Of a stretch of 64,000 bases of DNA, positions 49,352 through 60,543 are shown in pieces. The position numbers and the translations under genes are program-made. This DNA comes from Batkoa obscura. Lineage: Eukaryota > Entomophthoromycota > Entomophthoromycetes > Entomophthorales > Batkoaceae. Under the pieces are notes generated by a model. The model had not been told where the DNA came from. It did no database searches and saw only the letters and a list, made by a program, of their open reading frames with translations. Numbering within the stretch: position 1 is the stretch's first letter; each line of letters opens with the position of its first letter. The stretch spans positions 1,364,001 through 1,428,000 of the forward strand of contig JASVEC010000003.1 in NCBI GenBank assembly GCA_030770535.1, read 5' to 3'.

Positions 49352-51147
49352 AAAATTATTATTCTAAACAATATTAGTATAGTTAATTTAATATCTATAT
49401 TAAATATTTCAATTACTCTTGTCTCGATTCCTGATTAAAACTGAAAAAATTTCCATCCCTTTTACCTGTAAATAAAGCTTGAGTAGCAGCTAATATAAAT
49501 CTTATTGTGCAAAAATTACAATCGATAGCTTTAAAAATAAACTCATTAGTAGGTTTATTTGAATAAAAAAAAAGAAATAAAAAAAAAGAAATAAAAAAAA
49601 AGAAATAAAAAAAAAGAAATAAAATTAAAAAGCAAAGTAATTTTTAATTAAACTGAAAGATAGCATAAACTTGAAATTAGTTTTAAACTAGAATATTTAA
49701 TAAATTAATAAATTAATTTTAAATTAATAAATTAATTTTAAATGAATAAATTATTTTGAACTATGAATTATATAATAATTTCATACTTTACTTTTTTTCA
49801 CTTTTATCAAATATTAAGTTTTAGACTAAAAATAATATAAATAAATAATTATTTATTTTATTTTTAAATAGTCAATATATTCATCTGAATTTGATATTTT
49901 AACAACTAATAAAATAAGCCTAAATACTTTTTATTGCATTAAAAAGGCTTTATTAATATTTAAATTAATTACTATAATAGTTTTAAAACATTCATTTCCT
50001 TTATTATAGTTTTTTTTATAAATAATTTTAATATAAGGTTTTAAGAAATCTTTTTTTGATAATAATTCATCAATTTTTTTTATGTCTTAATAAAATAATT
50101 TTACCTCACTTTGGGTTATCTTTTGTATTTATATCATAAAAGTTTAAATTTTATTTTTAACTAATTTTGTAAATTTATCTTTTATATTAACATAAACAAA
50201 ACAATACTTTATAGTAATACAAACTTAACCAACATTTAAAAACTTACCTCAAACAATATAATAAATTATAATCTTTAAATCAATTGTTTTTTTTATCAAT
50301 AAAACATAATAATTTACTACTTAACTTTAAAGCTACTGGGACTAAATATTTTAAAACTGCTTTCATAGTAATACACACAACTTTACTTTAAATAATAAAT
50401 AAATAAAAACCCAGAATTTAAAACTTTACTTATTTCCAGTATATAAAATAAAGTCTTATTTTTGTTTTAAAATAGTAGTAATTACTTTTTTAACTTCATT
50501 GATAATAGCATAACAATTATTATCAAAAGCTTTTTCAATAACCAATTTAACCATAGCTGCTATATAACTGAATAATTGAGATAGTTTTATAGTACAAGTA
50601 TTACTAGTAACAATAGTATCAATTAATAGGATGAGTGTTAATAAAACTGGAAAATTACAAAGGACTATATTTAAATATAAATCATAAAATTTATAAATAA
50701 TTTTGATTGTATTAAAAGCGTTTTCTAAAGTAATAAAAACAAGTAACTAAAGTTATAAAAATTTAATTGAATAAATTATTTATTAGCATAAAAACCTGAG
50801 TAGATTGAATTTGAGTATCTAAATTTTCTATATAATTTTCAATTTTTTGAATTATATCAGCAACTTCTAAAATGACTTCCATTAAGTGTTTTAAAATTTC
50901 TTAGGATAAGTTTAACTAACTGGTTATATTGGAATTTCATTGTACATAATAATTAATTCAATAATTGTTTTTGATAATTCAAAAGTTATGCTTTACTATC
51001 TAAACAGTTTTTTTAAATAATTTACTATGTATCTTATAATAATTGATTTATATTCCTAATTTAAAAAAACTACTTGTTTAATTGTTTCCTTAGTATCCTC
51101 AACGTATTTTGATAATTCTGTTTTGTCTATAAGCTCTGCTTGTTTAG
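49352..51147 (-). repeat. Right arm of the 1.8-kb inverted repeat
   Basis: Reverse-complement copy of 45261-47056. Just outside its outer end the reading frame continues on the minus strand (DIQIKGHNYHSKSVILFL, then MKKSILIYLNNVPKQAEL), similar in type but not in sequence to what precedes the left arm. Confidence 0.9.
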
Positions 51148-51967
51148 GTACATTATTTAAGTATATTAGGATGGATTTCTTCATTACTAAATTATTACTT
51201 TGTAAAAATAAAATAACAGATTTTGAATGATAATTATGTCCTTTAATTTGAATATCTCTGTAAAAAGATAGTTTACAGATATTTAAAATTAAAATGAATG
51301 GATTAATTGAAAATGAGCATTATCATTTTTAATTTTTTAAGTGAATTTATTCTTTACTATTCGAACGAACAAAAGAATTTGTTTATTCAACTTTATTTAG
51401 TACTGTAAGCTGTATAGTTAAGTGGATCTTAAAGCCGAAATGTTAATTGTAGCTCTTTTATATACTCTGGATGTATCAAGCATTGAAAATAACCATTTAT
51501 GTTTTTTTAGTTCAAATTGACATTCAACTAACAATTAAATTGATTATAGGGAAATTAGTAGTTTTGAAGTAGTATTATAACTAATATAGTAAGAAAATAA
51601 TTATCTTTATCAATATAAATGGGCTGGAGGAGTATGGTAATAAAACCAAAAAAATAAGTATAGTTTGATTTATAACATTATATGTATGTTAATGAACATA
51701 TGATAATTGAATATATAAATGGTACTGAAAAAGGTTCCTTATTTGAATAACAAAACTTTTAAACTAATTATTCTTTTATATAATAGGATTTTATTAAATC
51801 TATCTATTGTTAACAATTCATATAGTAAGTAAAAGTAAAAAGCAATTTTTTTTATGAGTTATTAATAAATTATTATGCAAAAGAGGGAATTAAATACAAA
51901 GATGATAAGGATTGTTTATTATATATTAAACTAAATGCTAGACCCATAAAAAATCATAATAGAGGCA
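51148..51967. other. Spacer between the palindrome arm and the 229-aa gene
   Basis: 820 bp. The first ~110 bp continue a coding-like frame from the arm; the rest is featureless. The symmetric spacer on the left is ~905 bp. Confidence 0.4.
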
Positions 51968-52657
51968 TTAAACCGGATAATGCTTTAACTTAATACTTTC
52001 TTTTTCCTTCTCACGTAATCTTTCTTCTCTATATACAAAGAAAGCAAAAATCCCAAGTTTTAAAACAATAGTTACTATATAAATAGGTAAAGAAGCCTTA
52101 TCTAAAATACCATATTTTCCTGTTAAGGCAATCGAACTAAGAATAATCAATTGAATACTATGTATAGACAAATAAGAACCAATCCAGACACAAGCAATAA
52201 TCAACCCCTTCTCTTTGTAATAAACAACTAATACTTCCGTAATAGAAGTTAAAATAATGATCATTATCAAGTTAATCAATTCATTTGTAACAAAAACAGA
52301 AAACATACCCCATACTAAATAGCCACAAAGTGAGCCAATTAACATATTTCCTAAAGTATCACTGCATAATGCAAAGAGAGCAAATAATAAAGAAACAAGT
52401 AAAGCAGATAAATTGATTTTCCAATCATTGATATAATACGATACATCATCTATATAAGATTTGATTACAATACCAAGTAAGACAATAAAATAATAGAAAA
52501 ACCAGAAAGTAGAAACAAAACGGATGAATTTAATAGTGGAAACATTCTTAATAAGTATAGTAATCCCAATAATCATACAGAATATAGCTAGAATTACTTC
52601 AAATATTGAATTTGAATACGCTGCTGCTCTAACCTTTTCAATTATAGATGGATCCAT
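51968..52657 (-). CDS. Short DUF4203-like six-pass membrane protein
   Basis: 229 aa, intronless, intact. Helices include FEVILAIFCMIIGITILI, FWFFYYFIVLLGIVI, INLSALLVSLLFALFALC and LIMIIILTSITEVLVVYY. Between them lies GNMLIGSLCGYLVWGMFSVF, which sits where DUF4203 proteins have GIVLVGLACGMMIG. It ends with a charged tail (YREERLREKEKESIKLKHYPV). I treat it as a diverged branch of the same superfamily. The broken copy at 43667-44354 is its mirror image across the palindrome, and a C-terminal relic lies at 62421-62542. A TATA box is 49 nt upstream. Topology and relationship are inferred by eye. Confidence 0.75.
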   Translation of the reverse strand: MDPSIIEKVRAAAYSNSIFEVILAIFCMIIGITILIKNVSTIKFIRFVSTFWFFYYFIVLLGIVIKSYIDDVSYYINDWKINLSALLVSLLFALFALCSDTLGNMLIGSLCGYLVWGMFSVFVTNELINLIMIIILTSITEVLVVYYKEKGLIIACVWIGSYLSIHSIQLIILSSIALTGKYGILDKASLPIYIVTIVLKLGIFAFFVYREERLREKEKESIKLKHYPV

Positions 52658-52661
52658 TTTA

Positions 52662-52693
52662 ATTTGTTTGTTTGTTTTGTTTTGTTTTGTTTT
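52662..52693. repeat. TTTTG/TTTG microsatellite in the 5' leader
   Basis: Four TTTTG-type units and several TTTG units directly before the start codon of the 229-aa gene. Confidence 0.7.
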
Positions 52694-52705
52694 ATTAAAT
52701 ATTAA

Positions 52706-52716
52706 GGCTATTTATA
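52706..52716 (-). promoter_or_regulatory. TATA box of the 229-aa gene
   Basis: TATAAATAGCC on the minus strand, 49 nt upstream of the ATG. The pseudogene paralogue keeps the same TATAAATAG (43600-43608). Confidence 0.6.
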
Positions 52717-53361
52717 CTTTATGTTGAAGGTTTCAAGAATTGAGTAATAAATAATAGATTTAATATACATTGCCTATTAATTACTATTTAATAAGCCGAA
52801 TGTTACAATAAGACTTTTTTTTTATTGTTTTGATCACATTAAATAGTAACATTCTAAACCAAAGATTACAATAAAATGTCTATTTATTAAATTCAATTAC
52901 TATTAAGTCAATTAAATTTCAATCTCATATTTAAAAATTCTTTTAAAACCACAATGTTCTTAAATTTTAAGAACCAATAAATTTTGTATAACAATTTGAA
53001 TATCAAATAAAATAATATTTTATGTTATTATCAACTATAAAAATACTATTTATTTTTGTTTTAAATAATAGTAGTTAGTTTTTTATTAACTTTTTTTATT
53101 GATATCATTTCATATGTTAAAACTATTTTTAATTGCCCAATAACTGTTTATATAACCTAAACTTAGGCCCATGTTTAATTAAGAGATTATGAATTTTAAT
53201 TTATAATTTATAGAATAATAATTTTATTGAAAATCAAAATTTTGTAAAATTTAATAAGCTTAAAAAAATTTAAAAAAATTGAAACCAAATAGTTGATTAT
53301 TAGACAATGAGTTAGTAGGTAAAACATTAAAAAGCATTAAAATATATAAAAAAAGTATCTA
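52717..53361. other. Intergenic
   Basis: AT-rich; nothing recognised. Confidence 0.4.
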
Positions 53362-53827
53362 TGTGAAAGTTGGTACTCAGTGGTAGGAGTTAAAAGCAGT
53401 TCTTAGTTGATTAACTAGCCTTGAGTCGAACGGTCTTAGTTTATGTAACTAAGATAGACTTAAATGAATAAGAATAGTACGTAATAAGCTATGAACTATG
53501 TAAAACAAATAGAATAGACAATACTACTGTAAAATCTACACGTAAGAAGTTGTCAGAAAGACTTAGTGGCTTTATTAATAATACGATATCAGGGAGTAAT
53601 TCAGTTAAAAAGTATCAAGTTATCATGTTGAAGAATCTCTTTTATACTCCAATAAGTATGGATATCAAAACGAGAGGATACTATTCTTTGCAATGTGAAG
53701 TTAGAAATTCTCACAGGAAATCAAAATAAGGGACTCTGACTTAATTGTGTTTGAACTTAAGAACATAGCAACTTAAGTGATTGTTGTGTTATAATCAATC
53801 CGAGGGTTAATAAAGCAACATTTCACA
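53362..53827 (-). mobile_element. Solo LTR, copy 2
   Basis: 466 bp, TGTGAAA...TTTCACA ends, homologous to 16780-17260 and 63100-63567. TCTA occurs directly on both sides (53358-53361 and 53828-53831), a target-site duplication that marks it as a solo LTR left by recombination of a full insertion. Fossil with no internal region. Confidence 0.85.
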
Positions 53828-53971
53828 TCTATTAAAACATAAAATAACATTATTAAATATTAAAATTCGAAAGCAAATAATAAAGTAAAATTAGGATTTA
53901 TCAAATTTACGAGATATTTTAGTAATTGAAAACAAATAAATTAAAATAAAAAGCAAACTAATACAATATTT

Positions 53972-54399
53972 AGGGATATATTTTTGTGTGTAAGAATTTT
54001 ACTAACAGTTTTTCCACTCAAATAGCGCTTAAAAGATGGAAAAACTGATGAAGCCAAAAAAAACGCCCCCATGATTTGATTTTATATCTATTTAGTTTAT
54101 AGCTAATTTCAATATTTATTTTTAATTGACTAATTATATAAATAGTTGGTTTAATACCATATATATCCTTTGTTTATTAAACCTTTTTTTTAGATTACTC
54201 ATATATACACAAGGCTTGATTTATTTAATAAACGGAAAATTTATCTTATAAAATATTAATTATGTATTCTTCTAAAGCTATTTTTAATATTTAATTAAAT
54301 GGGGGTGTTTTTTTTGGCTTCATCAGTTTTTCCATCTTTTAAGCGCTATTTGAGTGGAAAAACTGTTAGTAAAATTCTTACACACAAAAATGTATCCCC
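53972..54399. mobile_element. Inverted twin MITEs (family A, copies 11 and 12)
   Basis: A forward copy (53972-54070) and a reverse copy (54301-54399) enclose 230 bp of AT-rich DNA. Both share variants absent from other copies (TGTGTGTAAG in place of TGTGTTTAAG, and CAGTTTTTCCACTC), so they are sister copies arranged as a composite palindrome. Confidence 0.85.
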
Positions 54400-54523
54400 T
54401 TATTATGAAAAATTGAAACATCAATCCAACATTTACAATACCTTAAAGCTAAAAAGAAGAATTCTAAGTTTCAAATGATAAAAATAAATTAAGATACTAT
54501 AAAAAGTTTCCAAAAACAAAAGT

Positions 54524-54595
54524 GGGCTCAGCTGGGAATTGAACCCAGGGCCTCTCGCACCCAAAGCGAGAATCATACCACTAGACCACTAAGCC
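54524..54595 (-). tRNA. tRNA-Pro (anticodon TGG)
   Basis: 72 nt, no intron. Acceptor stem GGCTTAG pairs with CTGAGCC. The D arm carries TGGTCTAGTGGTA (A box). Anticodon stem TCTCG/CGAGA holds loop TTTGGGT with anticodon TGG at 54561-54563. T arm GGTTCAATTCC forms the B box. Pol III termination is provided by the T run that follows on the minus strand (CTTTTGTTTTT). Confidence 0.95.
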
Positions 54596-55098
54596 TTATA
54601 GAATACCTATTTTTAATAAATATAAATTTAATATTGCAAATTTTTACGTTTTTGATTTTAAATCCTAATCTTTTTATAATATTATTTGGTGAGTATAAGA
54701 GAAAAGGATGCAAGATAATTAGGTGCGTTTATCTATTATAAGGTTATTCCAGACATAAGTTATGTATTTAAAAATAGGTCTTATACTTTGGTTTTAAAAA
54801 TAGATAGAACTTTAAAGAATATAAATTTTATCATTGAAAAACAGTGCAATTTTGTTAACACAATGGCCAATATTTTATAACGTTATTAATAAGCACTATT
54901 TTGGAAAATCAACCCAAATGGGCTAATGGTAAAAGCAAGAAAAGTACACTGAAAAAATACTTTTACAAATTTGAGCTTTTAATACAATAAAATTTGAGTA
55001 TCCAGTTATTATCAAAACTTTTTGTAGCTAATATTTTATTAAAGGTTTTATAATATTAAGTCACAAACATAGGTAGTATTAGATAAAAAAATAAAAAC

Positions 55099-55154
55099 CC
55101 ATTCAAATAGTGCTTAAAAATGGAAAAAAGTGATGAAACCAAAAAAACATCCCC
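55099..55154 (+). mobile_element. MITE family A, copy 13 (truncated, right half)
   Basis: Only the part from TCAAATAGTGCTTAA to AACATCCCC is present. Confidence 0.8.
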
Positions 55155-55200
55155 ATATGTGTTTTAAAAAAATATATACTTTACTAACTGGTATCAATAT

Positions 55201-55296
55201 GAGGATGTATTTTTTTGTTTAAGAATTTTACTAACAATCTTTCCGCTCCAAATACGCTTAAAAATGGAAAAAATAATAAAACCAAAAAAACACCCC
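55201..55296 (+). mobile_element. MITE family A, copy 14
   Basis: Forward copy, GAGGATGTATTTTTTTG ... AAACACCCC, ATAT at both flanks if the right end is taken one base later. Shares the altered core CGCTCCAAATACGC with copy 15. Confidence 0.85.
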
Positions 55297-56129
55297 TATA
55301 TTATGGTCAAAGTTGATATTGCAAAGCATCAACAACAAGTATTAAATAGATTTTTTAGATAAACATTTTAAAAAGTTTGATACAAACTGATTAATACAAA
55401 AACTCTTTTATTTATTCTATTTTATTACAAAAGTTTACAATAAATTAAATTTTTGATCAAGCGTGTTTTAGGTGCTTCGTTCTTATTAATTATAAAGGAA
55501 ATGATGAATACTTTCTGTTGATGCTCTTTTAGTATTTTAAGCAAATATTTACATTTCGTTGGATTTTTATTATTAAATATATTTATAAAATTAATACAAG
55601 AAATAATTAGAACACTAATTAATTATAATATTGCGTAGTATAGATTTATTTGAGACTTTTATTACAAAGGCTTTATTGAACATAAATAAGTATAATATAT
55701 TAAGCTAATTAAAAATAACTACAATATTTACTGAAAAACAATATAACTATCTGATTTTTTGGTAAATAAATTTGATTTTAATTTGCGACAAAACATATGT
55801 GAAATTACATTACTAAAAATAAGATCTCTTTAACTTCTACCATCCTCGATAATATTTTAATCAAATTAAGCGTTAGCTATATATATTTGTATTATTGAAA
55901 AATGAACTAGTTATAGCCCGCGTTCTTATCAATAAATGGGGTTTAAATCTTAAGCTTGGAGATAATTAAACAATTTCTACCTAATATATATCTTTAATAT
56001 AACTGAAAAGCTATTACAACCAATGTATAAAAAATTGTTCAAACAGTTGAACTTATTTGATCAAAAATTGAATAAAACCTAAGAGATGCAACAAAGCTTA
56101 CGAAATGTTAAAAATTACTCAAATTATAT

Positions 56130-56230
56130 GTAGAGATGTTTTTTTTGGTTTCATCAGTTTTTCCATTTTTAAGCGTTATTTGGAGCGGAAAGATTGTTAG
56201 TAAAATTCTTAAACAAAAAAATACATCCAC
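56130..56230 (-). mobile_element. MITE family A, copy 15
   Basis: Reverse copy (GTAGAGATGTTTTTTTTGG ... ATACATCCAC), ATAT on both sides. The core variant GGAGCGG resembles copy 14, suggesting they are sister insertions. Confidence 0.85.
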
Positions 56231-56744
56231 ATATATAATATTAGATATGATAATGTACGGTTTTCATGAGTAAGATCACTTAATTAATTTTACTTTTTTT
56301 AATTGATTCGTATTTTTAAAATTATTGTTCCTAGATTGTTTAATAGCTGATGTTTTGCTAAAGCATTTTCAAGTATAACGTAGTAACATATAATACTACG
56401 AAAGGATTGTGTGCATTATGTGTTTATTAAATAAGTAAAGAAATCATTTAGTGAAATGATTAGGGTACTAGAAATGAATTTAGATACAAACAATTAAGAT
56501 CAATAATAATAATACTGACAAAAATAAGTATAAATACTATCGTTTTTTTACTATAATTTTGGAAAATTTTATTACTTTTTTAATAGATTGTATATAAAGA
56601 AATCTTCGCTTAATATGTCTAAAAAAATAAAAAAAGATTTGTTGTATAAAAAACTCTAATTTTCAATATATTTATTATAACTTTTACCACCATAAAAATA
56701 TATATTTAAATACATGTTAAAGTTTGAGGTTTACTATATTCTTC

Positions 56745-57230
56745 TCAACTACCATCACTACGACTTACTGACATAGACAAACTCCACCGTTTCACGCCTT
56801 ATCAATAATATTCTTCCTATGGACGTTCATTACTAGACATCTTTACCTGAATCTTCTCCTTACATCACCCAATCCGTGTTTTCTAATATTCAAAAACTAT
56901 TTGCCTCAATAAAACTTTAGTGCTCAAGAGATCATGGACAGTCCATGGGAGTTTTGTTTCTTTACTTTATAACCATAAACACGCTTCCATCTACCCTCTG
57001 AGTCCATTCATCCTCATAAATCAAATAGTAGCTCTCTAGGGAACTGGAGCTTAACGGACCATATAGCCCCTCTTAGCTCTATTAAGGGAGGCAAATACCT
57101 AAACATAACTCTTTCTTTTCCAAAAGCTATTCATTAACGGGTATATGTCCCTTAAACCAGTTGCTTAGCTATTGAAAATTTTTACTGTTATAAACTAAGC
57201 ACCTGGGGGTAAAGTCTAATATATTATGAA
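56745..57230 (+). other. GC-richer relic, possibly a decayed LINE fragment
   Basis: Composition changes abruptly to C-rich, stop-interrupted sequence. Readings on the plus strand such as SPYITQSVFSNIQKLFASIK, SYSLTGICPLNQLLSY and TKHLGV recall the end of a LINE reverse transcriptase, but this is weak. It is clearly foreign to the AT-rich surroundings and not an intact gene. Confidence 0.3.
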
Positions 57231-57580
57231 ACTAATATCCTTTTAATTCAATCATTTTAAAAAAAAAATAAACTAGTAAAAGCCATTTTGAATGGAAGCA
57301 CATTCGTTAGTTTATTTAGTATATATCAAATTTTATACATAATCCAAAGGCCTTTTCTATAGATAATATCAGAACGTTTTACATTAAGTAGACAATAATT
57401 TTTAAAAAGTGTAGTGATCTGCTAAGAACGCTACATACTCAAACAAATACATTAAGCAGTAGATTGTAAAGACATTCATAATCAGAAAATGCAACCAAAG
57501 TTACTTCGAAAAACCAAGTAAACCGTTTGAATCTAATACTTTTTTAAGATTTATTATACTAAAAATTTATCTAGTTAATT

Positions 57581-58387
57581 TCAATAAGGATATTTTTCTG
57601 GATCATTAGTATTCTTTTCGACTGCTTCTTTTCTTTTATAAGTGAAAAGGTGATATATACCGAACCCAAGAGTAACTACAATGTGAATAACTAGGGTAGA
57701 AATAGAAATTATTAGAGGAAATTTTTCTAAAAATTCAGGTCTATCTAGATTTAAATAGACAACACCTGTGAAAATAAATCTGTAACCGTTAGCAAAAAGA
57801 AAACCACCAACTATAGCAGCTGTAAGTACCTCAAACAAGCGCTTATAAACGCCACACAAGACAGCTACTATGATTCCAAGGCCCAAAGTTAAACAAATAA
57901 TTGCAACACCATTTCCAGTAGAAAAGCCAATAGTTAAACCAATCATCATACCGGATCCTAAACCTACTAAAACTATACCAAATTTGCCAAATATAGCAGC
58001 CAAAATACCTATCAATAGCCCAAGCACAAGAGATATTGAAAGTAAAATAATAAACGAATCAAATACACCAACAAATGGGTCCTCACCTTGAAGCAGGGAA
58101 GAATTGGCAAACAAGGGCTTGACTTTTTGATAATAGATGATTATAGCGCCAATAACCATTGAAACAAAACTAGTTACAAATAAACCACCAACGAAATATA
58201 GCGCCTTTATTACTCTACGACCAAAAATCAAAAATATAAAGCCCACTACCAACGATACTACTCCAACTCCTATTAATACTTTAAAATAAATTTGAAATAA
58301 GTGCACAAAAAGGACTGAAGCTCTAGTCATAATTTCAGCTCCAACATCCAAAGCAGGATTAGCAGTAGATCCTATACCGTTATCCAT
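57581..58387 (-). CDS. DUF4203/TMEM198-like membrane protein
   Basis: 268 aa from Met5 of the longest frame. I prefer this start because MDNGIGS aligns with MDNNIDH at the start of the neighbouring paralogue; the frame itself opens at 58399. About seven helices, with KVLIGVGVVSLVVGFIFLIFG, RRVIKALYFVGG, GKFGIVLVGLGSGMMIGLTIG, CGVYKRLFEVLTAAIVGGF, ANGYRFIFTGVVYL and FGIYHLFTYKRKE. Tandem with 59743-60543 in the same direction (1.3 kb apart), so the pair arose by tandem duplication. A TATA-like element (GTATAAAAAGAT, 58454-58465) lies ~65 nt upstream. Intact; function unknown. Confidence 0.87.
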   Translation of the reverse strand: MDNGIGSTANPALDVGAEIMTRASVLFVHLFQIYFKVLIGVGVVSLVVGFIFLIFGRRVIKALYFVGGLFVTSFVSMVIGAIIIYYQKVKPLFANSSLLQGEDPFVGVFDSFIILLSISLVLGLLIGILAAIFGKFGIVLVGLGSGMMIGLTIGFSTGNGVAIICLTLGLGIIVAVLCGVYKRLFEVLTAAIVGGFLFANGYRFIFTGVVYLNLDRPEFLEKFPLIISISTLVIHIVVTLGFGIYHLFTYKRKEAVEKNTNDPEKYPY

Positions 58388-58399
58388 ATTACTTATCAC

Positions 58400-59742
58400 T
58401 GGCTTAATAAATTAATCTAAACTTTATTGTTTTTTAATTGCCTTTCTTTTTTTATCTTTTTATACTACAATATTAACTACCTTTATACTTTTTGTTCCCG
58501 TATTTATTACACACGGTATTTTAAAGTCTTGGTATTTTTTGAATTATGTAATACGCCTTTTGCCAAAAGGTCAGGTATGTTCATATAATACCTAAATATT
58601 ATGGGTCCCGATATATTCGATGATTTATTTGTTCCAAAGAAAATTGTTTAACTTAACACCTATCTGTTTTACTATTTTGATGATATCTATAAGTGTAGTT
58701 TGAGATACTATAATTAAAAGTAATAAAGTAAAGCATCAATAATGAATGTAGACATAAGGTTTTAGAAAAGTATTTAGAGTGAGCTTGAATCTAAACTGTT
58801 TGCACCTTTATCTTCAACTATACTTTATTATAATTTTTTCTAGATAAATTAAACCGCTATCAAATAAGTCAATACCCACACTTGTTATTATTTGTAGCAA
58901 AAAAGAGATTATTTTTATTCATGTTCTTAAAACTCATGCATAGTTTTGCATCAATAAAATTTTTAGTGCTAATTTACAGCTGTTGCAACTCTTTTGCAAC
59001 TTAATTAATTGTCCATTTATAAAAAAATATTTTAATAAAACTCACCAAAATTTAACAATTTGATATTAGAAATATTGTTACATAATATTTTGGTTATAAA
59101 AACTACCGCTAAAAATGCCGCAAAAGAGTTGCAACAAACGTACAATTTAGAATAGTTTCAAAAATACCAGCCAATACATCACTACGTAGTATAGATATAT
59201 TTAGGACTTTTATTATAAAGGTTATCTGAATGTATTGGTGAATAGTTTCTCAAGTTACTTAAAAACAACAATGATTTTTAAAAAGGCTATAAAAATATAT
59301 ATTATTTTCTGATGAATGGACCTAATTTTAATCTATTACTAATATTTAGTGGAATTATATCATTTAAGTTAAATTAGAGTTCTAATTTACCATCCTTGAG
59401 AATATTCTTATTAGCTCAAAGATCAAGTTTATTTATTTATGTTGCTAAAAGAACAAGTCATTGTAGGTCACAGCTTTGTCAATAAAAGAAATATATAATT
59501 TGAATCTAGAGATAGTCAAACAATATACAATTATTTTGAAATTTCAGCTTACTTAATTGAAAGTTAAAGCCAAAAATATAATCAAGGCTAATAAATACAG
59601 GATTCACAATATTATCAAAATAATATTTTATTAATATGGTATAAATGAAATGACTCTGGTGAAATGAATAAACGGTTTAAATTAATAGGCTTTTTGAAAT
59701 TATTTTATTATATATTACATGTGTGCCTACTTAATTTTGATA
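58400..59742. other. Intergenic, 1.3 kb, between tandem DUF4203 genes
   Basis: Promoter of the gene to the left, plus the inverted-repeat element at 58982-59135. Text around 59160-59240 resembles ~55630-55690 (AGTATAGAT(T)TAT..GACTTTTATTA.AAAGG), a short dispersed repeat. Confidence 0.4.
58982..59135. mobile_element. MITE family B, ~154 bp
   Basis: Ends GTTGCAACTCTTTTGC and its exact complement GCAAAAGAGTTGCAAC (16 bp). A diverged relative lies around 14037-14185 (GTTGCAGCTCTTTT ... and inverted inner sequence). No coding capacity. Confidence 0.6.
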
Positions 59743-60543
59743 TCATTGTTTTTCCGGATTACCATTGTTGTTTTTAACTGATTCCTTCCTTTTGTAAGTA
59801 CAAAGATGATATGAACCAAATGCAACAGTGACTACGATGTAAATAACTAAAGTAGAAATAGAGATCACTCTGTTGTATTTGTTTGTGTATTCAAGGTTTA
59901 CTATATTTAGGTAAACAGCACCTGTGAAGACAAGTCTATAGCCATTAGAGAAAAGGAAACCACCAGCTATAGAAGCTGTAATTACCTCAAATAGTCGTTT
60001 ATAGAACCCACACAAAACAGCAAGAATGATACCTAAGCCAATAGTTAAACAGGCTATAGCAATAGCGTTTCCAGTAGTGACACCAATAGCTAATCCAATC
60101 ATCATACCACATGCTAAACCTACTAAAACAATACCAAATTTACCATAGATAGCAGCTAAAATACCAATTATTAGTCCAAGTACAAGAGATACTATAAGTA
60201 AAATAATCAATGCTTTAAACACTCCCCCAAATGGGTTATCTCTTTCGAGTAAAGAAGGATCCGTAAACAAAGGTTTAACTTTATTGAAATAAATTATTAT
60301 TATACCAATTAGCATTGAAATAAAACTAATGACTACTAAACCACCAAAGAAATATAATACTTTAATTACTCTACGGCCAAATATTAAAAATATCAATCCT
60401 AATACTAATAACACTACTCCAACCCCTATTAACACTTTAGAATAAGTCTGAAGCATATTGATCAAAAACGCGTAAATTTTATTCATCATTTCAGCTAGAG
60501 CCTCTGAGCTTGCGTCAATACTATGATCTATATTGTTATCCAT
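59743..60543 (-). CDS. DUF4203/TMEM198-like membrane protein
   Basis: 266 aa, intronless, intact. A polar N-terminus of ~30 residues, then helices with SKVLIGVGVVLLVLGLIFLIFG, RRVIKVLYFFGGLVVISF, GKFGIVLVGLACGMMIGLAIG, CGFYKRLFEVITASIAGGF, SNGYRLVFTGAVYL and a Cys-containing variant of the last motif (FGSYHLCTYKRKE). Loop 3-4 has DPSLLERDNPFGGVF, matching the paralogues. A TATA-like TATAAAAAGAT is found ~75 nt upstream (60618-60630), similar to the neighbouring copy. Predicted seven-pass membrane protein, role unknown. Confidence 0.88.
   Translation of the reverse strand: MDNNIDHSIDASSEALAEMMNKIYAFLINMLQTYSKVLIGVGVVLLVLGLIFLIFGRRVIKVLYFFGGLVVISFISMLIGIIIIYFNKVKPLFTDPSLLERDNPFGGVFKALIILLIVSLVLGLIIGILAAIYGKFGIVLVGLACGMMIGLAIGVTTGNAIAIACLTIGLGIILAVLCGFYKRLFEVITASIAGGFLFSNGYRLVFTGAVYLNIVNLEYTNKYNRVISISTLVIYIVVTVAFGSYHLCTYKRKESVKNNNGNPEKQ

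Larger units (their letters stand above)
54596..57580. other. Gene-poor 3-kb stretch
   Basis: Holds three MITE copies (55099, 55201, 56130) and the GC-richer relic at 56745-57230. No intact gene seen. Confidence 0.45.

Noticed and set aside
45261-51147. Palindrome as a hairpin-adapter sequencing chimera
   Set aside because: A chimera would give a palindrome without a unique spacer and with mirrored flanks; here the 2.3-kb spacer is unique and the flanks differ. Read mapping is still needed.
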